DNA of 7,255 bases from Gammaproteobacteria bacterium. Lineage in GTDB: Bacteria > Pseudomonadota > Gammaproteobacteria > Steroidobacterales > JABDKV01. Shown in pieces: positions 6,252 to 7,255 of this stretch (positions within the stretch are counted from its first letter, which is position 1; every line of letters starts with the position of its first letter). The stretch spans positions 1 through 7,255 of the forward strand of contig JAOTXR010000099.1 in assembly GCA_029862285.1 (NCBI GenBank). Reading direction: 5' to 3'. The position numbers and the translations under genes were made by a program. The notes below the pieces were generated by a model. It had not been told where the DNA came from, did not search any database, and saw only the letters and a list, made by a program, of their open reading frames with translations.

Positions 6252-7255
6252 ATGAGCCTGGCACGTCCTATATCGCTGTTGCTGATCCTGTTTCTGTGTG
6301 CAGCGAGCGCCCGCGGCGAGAACACCTGCACTGCACGGGACCTGCCAGATGAGAATCCTGGTGGTCTGCGAGAGATACCGCGCATCGGGGCTGATATCCA
6401 GGTAGATGGGGTTATTGACGAAAGCGACTGGGCCGGTGCATTGACCATGGAGCTGGATGTCGAGACCCGGCCAGGCGAGAACATCAAGCCGCCGGTACGT
6501 ACAGAAGTATTCCTGGGCGAGAACGGCTCCGAGTTGCTGGTGGCTTTTCGGGCGCATGACCCGCAACCCGGACAGATTCGCGCGTATCTGCGCGATCGCG
6601 ACAGCGCCTGGTCCGATGACATGGTCGGGATCGTAATTGACACCTTTAACGATGAGCGCTTCGCATTTGAATTCTTCACCAACCCCTTTGGCGCGCAGAT
6701 GGACCTCACCAACGACGATGTCAATCAGAACGAAGACGACTCCTGGGACGCGATCTGGAACTCGGCCGGTCGTATCACCAAACAGGGGTTCGAGGTGGAG
6801 ATGGCCATTCCACTGCAACAACTTCGTTTTCCCCGCAGTGAGGGTCGCCAGACCTGGGGAATCGACGTGTTACGTTTCTATCCGCGCTCACAACGGCATC
6901 GGATTTCGAATAACAAACAGGATCGTGGTCGCGACTGTTATCTCTGTCAACTGGAAAAAATAAGGGGTTTTGCCTGTGCCGAGCCCGGACGCAACCTGGT
7001 AATCGCACCGACGCTAACAATAAACCAATCGGACACACGTTCGGACGTAACCGATCCGCTGGTTTCCGGCGATGCCGACTTCGAACCCGGTGTTGACGTG
7101 CGTTGGGGTATCACCCCGGATCTCACCCTGAGCGCCACCCTGAACCCGGATTTTTCCCAGGTCGAGGCCGATGTCGCGCAGTTGTCGGTAAACGAGCAAT
7201 TCGAATTATTCTTTCCCGAGAAACGCCCATTTTTCCTCGAGGGCGCGGATTTCTT
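6252..7255 (+). CDS. Exported CBM9-like/DUF5916 protein, predicted outer-membrane (3' partial)
   Basis: The frame stays open from the ATG at 6252 to the window edge, giving 334 codons. An in-frame stop at 6216 limits the start; in-frame TTG codons (6231, 6246) are less likely. Residues 1-20 form a signal peptide: a positive start, a hydrophobic core SLLLILFL and a likely cleavage after ASA. The LFLC preceding it does not fit a lipobox. Residues about 43-210 match the family-9 carbohydrate-binding-like domain: VDGVIDESDW (51-60), DDMVGIVIDTF (122-132), the FEFFTNPFGAQMD block, WDAIWNS (165-171) and FEVEMAIPLQQLRF (180-193). Residues 247 onward begin the DUF5916 part, with NPDFSQVEADVAQ (298-310) and FELFFPEKRPFFLEG (317-331), which in full-length members leads into a predicted outer-membrane beta-barrel. 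A linker has three cysteines, C229, C232 and C242. Members are usually several hundred residues longer, so much of the barrel lies outside. The biological function of the family is not established. There is no clear ribosome binding site. Confidence 0.9.
   Translation, partial: MSLARPISLLLILFLCAASARGENTCTARDLPDENPGGLREIPRIGADIQVDGVIDESDWAGALTMELDVETRPGENIKPPVRTEVFLGENGSELLVAFRAHDPQPGQIRAYLRDRDSAWSDDMVGIVIDTFNDERFAFEFFTNPFGAQMDLTNDDVNQNEDDSWDAIWNSAGRITKQGFEVEMAIPLQQLRFPRSEGRQTWGIDVLRFYPRSQRHRISNNKQDRGRDCYLCQLEKIRGFACAEPGRNLVIAPTLTINQSDTRSDVTDPLVSGDADFEPGVDVRWGITPDLTLSATLNPDFSQVEADVAQLSVNEQFELFFPEKRPFFLEGADF

Noticed and set aside
6246..6254. TTG at 6246 as an alternative start of the exported protein
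   Set aside because: The ATG two codons later gives a normal signal peptide, and neither codon has a better ribosome site.
6195..6821. 208-codon open frame on the minus strand opposite the exported protein gene
   Set aside because: The plus-strand frame from 6252 has a signal peptide and clear CBM9/DUF5916 motifs over the same span, so the minus frame is a shadow.

Overview
The window looks like a chromosomal piece of a proteobacterium, most likely a gammaproteobacterium. The evidence is a moderately high G+C content by eye, a ZapE-type division ATPase that closely resembles the enterobacterial form, housekeeping electron transfer flavoprotein (ETF) subunits close to the mitochondrial ones, and an exported CBM9/DUF5916 protein of a kind common in Gram-negative bacteria. 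All six genes lie on the plus strand. I see no tRNA, rRNA, CRISPR array, insertion sequence or phage gene.

Positions 1-5049 hold a tight metabolic cluster: ETF-ubiquinone oxidoreductase (5' end cut off by the window), etfB, etfA and acetoacetyl-CoA synthetase. Gaps are 18 nt, then a 1-nt stop/start overlap, then 3 nt, so the genes are probably co-transcribed and partly translationally coupled. Electrons from acyl-CoA and related dehydrogenases reduce the EtfA/EtfB heterodimer. The membrane-bound oxidoreductase then passes them to the ubiquinone pool. AacS activates acetoacetate to acetoacetyl-CoA. Together this suggests catabolism of fatty acids or ketogenic amino acids. Leucine is an attractive candidate, because its breakdown both reduces ETF and releases acetoacetate.

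Positions 5062-6162 encode a ZapE/AFG1-family AAA-type ATPase, 12 nt after aacS and so possibly in the same transcript, although its known role is in cell division or protein quality control. An 89-nt AT-rich gap follows (6163-6251), which may hold a weak terminator and a new promoter. From 6252 to the window edge runs the first 334 codons of an exported CBM9-like/DUF5916 protein, open at the 3' end. It has a signal peptide and a predicted outer-membrane barrel start.

The region reads mainly as conserved core metabolism. I found no convincing new multi-gene system. The points worth a second look are the operon composition, a CxxC in EtfA, a changed docking-loop residue in EtfB, and the cysteine-bearing insert of the DUF5916 protein.
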